Source: Theocolax elegans
Taxonomy: Eukaryota; Arthropoda; Insecta; Hymenoptera; Cerocephalidae
Reading direction: 5' to 3'
Length of the DNA: 64,000 nucleotides
Assembly: GCA_026168455.1 (NCBI GenBank)
Contig: CM047425.1
Coordinates: forward strand, 93,995,580 to 94,059,579
In this document: positions 60,661-64,000 of the stretch, piece after piece
How positions within the stretch are numbered: the stretch's first letter is position 1
How the letters are laid out: every line of letters starts with the position of its first letter
The notes under the pieces: generated by a model
Told to the model about the DNA's origin: nothing
The model's input: the letters and a program-made list of their open reading frames with translations, nothing else
Databases searched by the model: none
Program-made: the position numbers and the translations under genes

Positions 60661-63600
60661 GACAACTCAAAAACATGATTGATTGTAGTTGATTACCTCA
60701 GAGTTATGTAAACCTGTCAAATCACGCATAAGAATATCATCACTTAATACTCACTCAATCATGCGTATTGGATGAATAAAACCTGTCAGAAAATACGTGT
60801 ATTACTGATATTATAAATCCTCGTTTTACGTCTATAAATTAAAAATGATGTATTCCAGTTGAGTCACGCGATCAAATGATGCCTTATTTTATTTAACCAA
60901 TTGTTTTATATTTTTATTATTATTTCATTTCCTCGAAAAAGAAGTTTACCAACTCTATAAATTATTTCGAGTTTTGGTTAATTCTATCGCTCGAATTGGT
61001 CTTAGCCGTTTCCAGAAAATTAGTAAAGGTAAATATAATATCAGGCATCTTTTACCGATGTCTTTTCTATTTCAAATAGATTTTGTGTACAAGTGTTTTT
61101 CCTTAAGAGCGAAGTAAACGCATTATACCTCAATAGAAAACAGCAAATATATCAATTAGAATGTAAAACGGTAGTAAATCATTTAAAATAAAAATGCAGA
61201 AAAAATTGCTCAATATTTGTTTGCTTGACAGCAAGCTTCTTTCATAATCATGTGTTCCATTATCAAGAAATAACAGAAGGCAAATTAAAACAATGTTGTT
61301 TATCTACATATAATGAATCATTCAGCAAAAGTTTTGCGTCGTCTAAATGAATATCGAGTCAACTAGAGACTGACGGTTTTAATCGTTTGTAATCACGGAG
61401 TCTAATCTTGAATTCAATTGTCGAACAAACATCAAACTTCATCCGTTTTTCTCGTTATTGCTAAGCATCAGCTCACTGCTATACTTAAAGTCAGTCAAAA
61501 CACATTTCTTGGACGCAGGCCATAAATAAAAATGGATCAACGAATTTTTTTTTCATCTCGTGATCGGAATTATCGTTGAAACTGAAATATCTTTAAAAAA
61601 AAATTGGTCAACGAATCGTTGTCATCCCCCGCAGCGCGCAAAGCGACGCGCGCGGGAGCGCGAAACAAATGCGCGGGGAAAAACGCATCGCGCGATAAAG
61701 CATTGTGACAGCCGCGCAGCGTCTCTTGCCCACAAAGCTTGGACGATCTTTGTACATACACTGTACTCTCTAAAAGTTGAAGCGAGAGAGATAGAGAGGG
61801 AGGGAGATAGAGATAGAGAAAAAGACCGATGAAGATAAGTGTCGGGTAAAGAGAGTCATTTTGACGTCGCTCGTAGTTGATCTAGAGCCAACGTCGATGC
61901 CGCTATCCCGGCGCGATCGATCACGACCCATTTCATTGTCTGGCCCGCCGCGCCGACGGCCCGATAAGTTATTGCTTCCGATAAATCGGTAAACAGTACA
62001 CACACTGGACGCCGCCGAGCTTAAAGATAACTCGAGACCTCGCTGTCGGTCTTTTTTCCGCTTCTACTAGATTTTTTTTTAGTTTTTTTCATTCTTCAAT
62101 CCCGAACGATTCTAATAGTGCTACCGTCCTGTATATAAGTACTTGACGATCGGTGATATCATTTTACTGCCAGATTATTATTAATGGATGTATAACGAGT
62201 AGATTTGTTTGACGAGGAATTCGCGGTCGACCACTTGTATAATGATATTTTTTATGGTCGAGAGATCGAAGAATACAATCATCACTTTGTTAAATACGTA
62301 ATTGTGTTGCCGACGAATAATGAAATTTGGTTATATTATATAGTGTGAAATTTTAGCACCATTCATAAATGATAGTATATTTCAAATGTCGAGTCAAATG
62401 TATCTAAAATACTTTTTGAAAAAACAACAATTTCACAACTCGAATCGAAATGTCAATCACTGTTATAAAAAAGTGACGCATAAAATATTAAATACGATTA
62501 ATACAATGGTAAAACCTTTTTTTTCAATAAAATCCTTTTTTGCGGGCCAGTTAATCGAAACACCTTGGCGTTTTATCAGCACTGTATTAATATAATATTC
62601 CGATCGAACAAATAGAAACGAATCAACCACGGACAGCTGTAACCGAGAAAAATTGACGAAACTCGAAGCGCGGCATTACTACGCGCAATGAACCGCGTAA
62701 TACAAGCCCTGATTTAATTATAACGTTCTCACGAGTTGGCCTGAGCAACTAATCGAAGACGAAACGCTTGTAAAAAAAGGAGAGGAGGGTGTGTAAGTTT
62801 GTGTGTGTGTGTGAAGACGGGGATTAATTAAGGCGCGCAGAGTCCCTTATATCCCGAGCGTAGCGAAGATAATCAATCCGCGTCGGGATGAGGGGAGTAA
62901 AAGACAACCTGGGTGACTTTCGTGCTGCAGCTTGGTCAGTTAAGCCTATATAGCAAAGTCGCCGCCTAATGACGAGGCGTTAATTTGACTGCGTGTACAA
63001 AACCTTGTATATAGGTGCATCAATGTACGTATATGTATATGTGCCATATATGTGTATATATATATGGGTGCATGCATATATGTGAGCAATGATGTTGGTA
63101 TCGTCGAATCGTATACCAGCTGCTCGTCTCTCTACATAAAAGAGAAGAACAATGGAGCGATGGTATATTGTGTTGATGTGAACGACGGTGAAGTCGGTTG
63201 AGTGAAAGGGTGAGACGGATGAGGGAACGTTGTTTTCAAACAAATGTGGATAGGTTATATGCCTTTGCGTGAAAATGATTAAATGCCTATCAAACATACT
63301 TCCTATAATAAGAAAGAGTTATTATTTATCGCTTCCGTATATGTGTAATGCAAAAATTTCTTTAGTACATTGAATCCTTGAACGAGTTTGGCCATTTTTT
63401 TTAAATTTAACATACTATAGCTATTACGATTATATAAATTTCGTGGTATTATTGTTTTAACTTTCTATACTAATGTTATTTTAGATTTGATTACAATCTT
63501 TCGCGAATTATAATAATCAAGTAAACGTGTGAATTCTGCTTGTAATATTAAATTTTAAAATTTTGATTAACAATTTTGATAAATATTAAATTTCTCATCA

Positions 63601-64000
63601 ATCAAAATAGTATAACACATTATTTCATTTATTATAGAGATATTTGTATAGGTTTACTGTAAAACAACTATTGACGTGTTTACAAATGTTTCTACAAATA
63701 GACATGATTCATCGATTTTTTATGCTTGCGCGCGCAGGTAAACAAATTTTTTAATACACCAAAGATATATATTAATTTTTCTCTTTAAATCTTCGTCTAC
63801 CATACAAACGAGTCTGACACTTCGCTTTTCAAAAACACAAAGCACCACCTTTCAAAGTTGAAATTTGTTTCAACCGAAGCGAGGAGATAGACCGCGCAAG
63901 GGAGGGGGGGGCGACAAATGCATTTGACACGCGATACGCGATTCTGCTCGAGGCGAAAAGAGAAAGGGAAGAAGAGAGAGAGAGAGAGAGAAGAAGAGGA
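60660..64000. other. Non-coding: islands at 61400-62200, 62600-63300 and 63720-64000 in AT-rich DNA
   Basis: The 61.4-62.2 kb island has CGCGCG-rich DNA (about 61630-61720) next to a GA/GATA-rich purine tract (about 61780-61830). The 62.6-63.3 kb island has a GT run (about 62800-62812) and TA/TG-rich DNA (about 63030-63085). The window ends inside an island with a G9-type run (about 63905-63911) and a GA microsatellite. No gene is supported. Confidence 0.45.
63970..63992. repeat. (GA)n microsatellite at window edge
   Basis: About ten GA units within a purine tract that continues to the end of the window. Confidence 0.85.

Noticed and set aside
1..64000. CRISPR array, phage or bacterial defence system
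   Set aside because: There are no regularly spaced identical repeats with unique spacers, no dense gene arrangement and no prokaryotic signals. The composition is that of an insect nuclear genome.

Overview
The window looks like nuclear DNA from an insect, most likely a hymenopteran and plausibly an ant. This is inferred from composition and repeats, because there is no recognisable gene to place it. The background is AT-rich and is broken roughly every 1-3 kb by GC-richer islands of about 0.4-1.5 kb. The islands are full of CpG, including pure CG runs and many TCG, CGA and GCGC strings. They are also full of GA/CT, GT/CA and TA microsatellites. Nothing suggests bacterial or viral DNA: there are no tightly packed genes, no ribosome-binding sites, no operons and no CRISPR array.

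No confident protein-coding gene, rRNA gene, functional tRNA gene or known microRNA was found. The longest open frames are about 130-170 codons. They fall in GC-rich, purine-biased or microsatellite DNA where stops are rare, and most look like chance. One frame at about 36.44-36.80 kb on the + strand has base use typical of coding DNA (purine first, low GC second, pyrimidine-rich third) and is given as a candidate exon at low confidence. The simplest reading is a gene desert or a very large intron whose GC-rich islands may be regulatory.

The AT-rich parts hold the structured content, which is mobile-element debris. At 12.4-13.1 kb there is a terminal-inverted-repeat element, followed at 13.2-13.6 kb by a TTAA-flanked MITE. 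A second, inverted copy of the first element lies at 34.4-35.4 kb and carries a 320-bp insertion. At 19.9-22.0 kb there is a nested block with a decayed coding fragment in two inverted copies, a 190-bp direct repeat and a foldback. At 28.06-29.35 kb there is a 1.2-kb foldback. At 30.0-30.9 kb a tRNA-derived SINE is split by a four-unit repeat array with TTAA-type ends, and a complete SINE of the same family lies at 32.6-32.8 kb. At 39.7-40.9 kb a foldback has one arm interrupted by a nested element carrying a tRNA-like promoter. At 48.73-49.24 kb there is a near-perfect 513-bp palindromic TTAA MITE, and another foldback lies only 136 bp downstream (49.375-49.855 kb). The remaining DNA, including most of 1-12 kb, 14-19 kb, 22-28 kb, 42-48 kb and 51-64 kb, is alternating AT-rich spacer and CpG-rich island with microsatellites.
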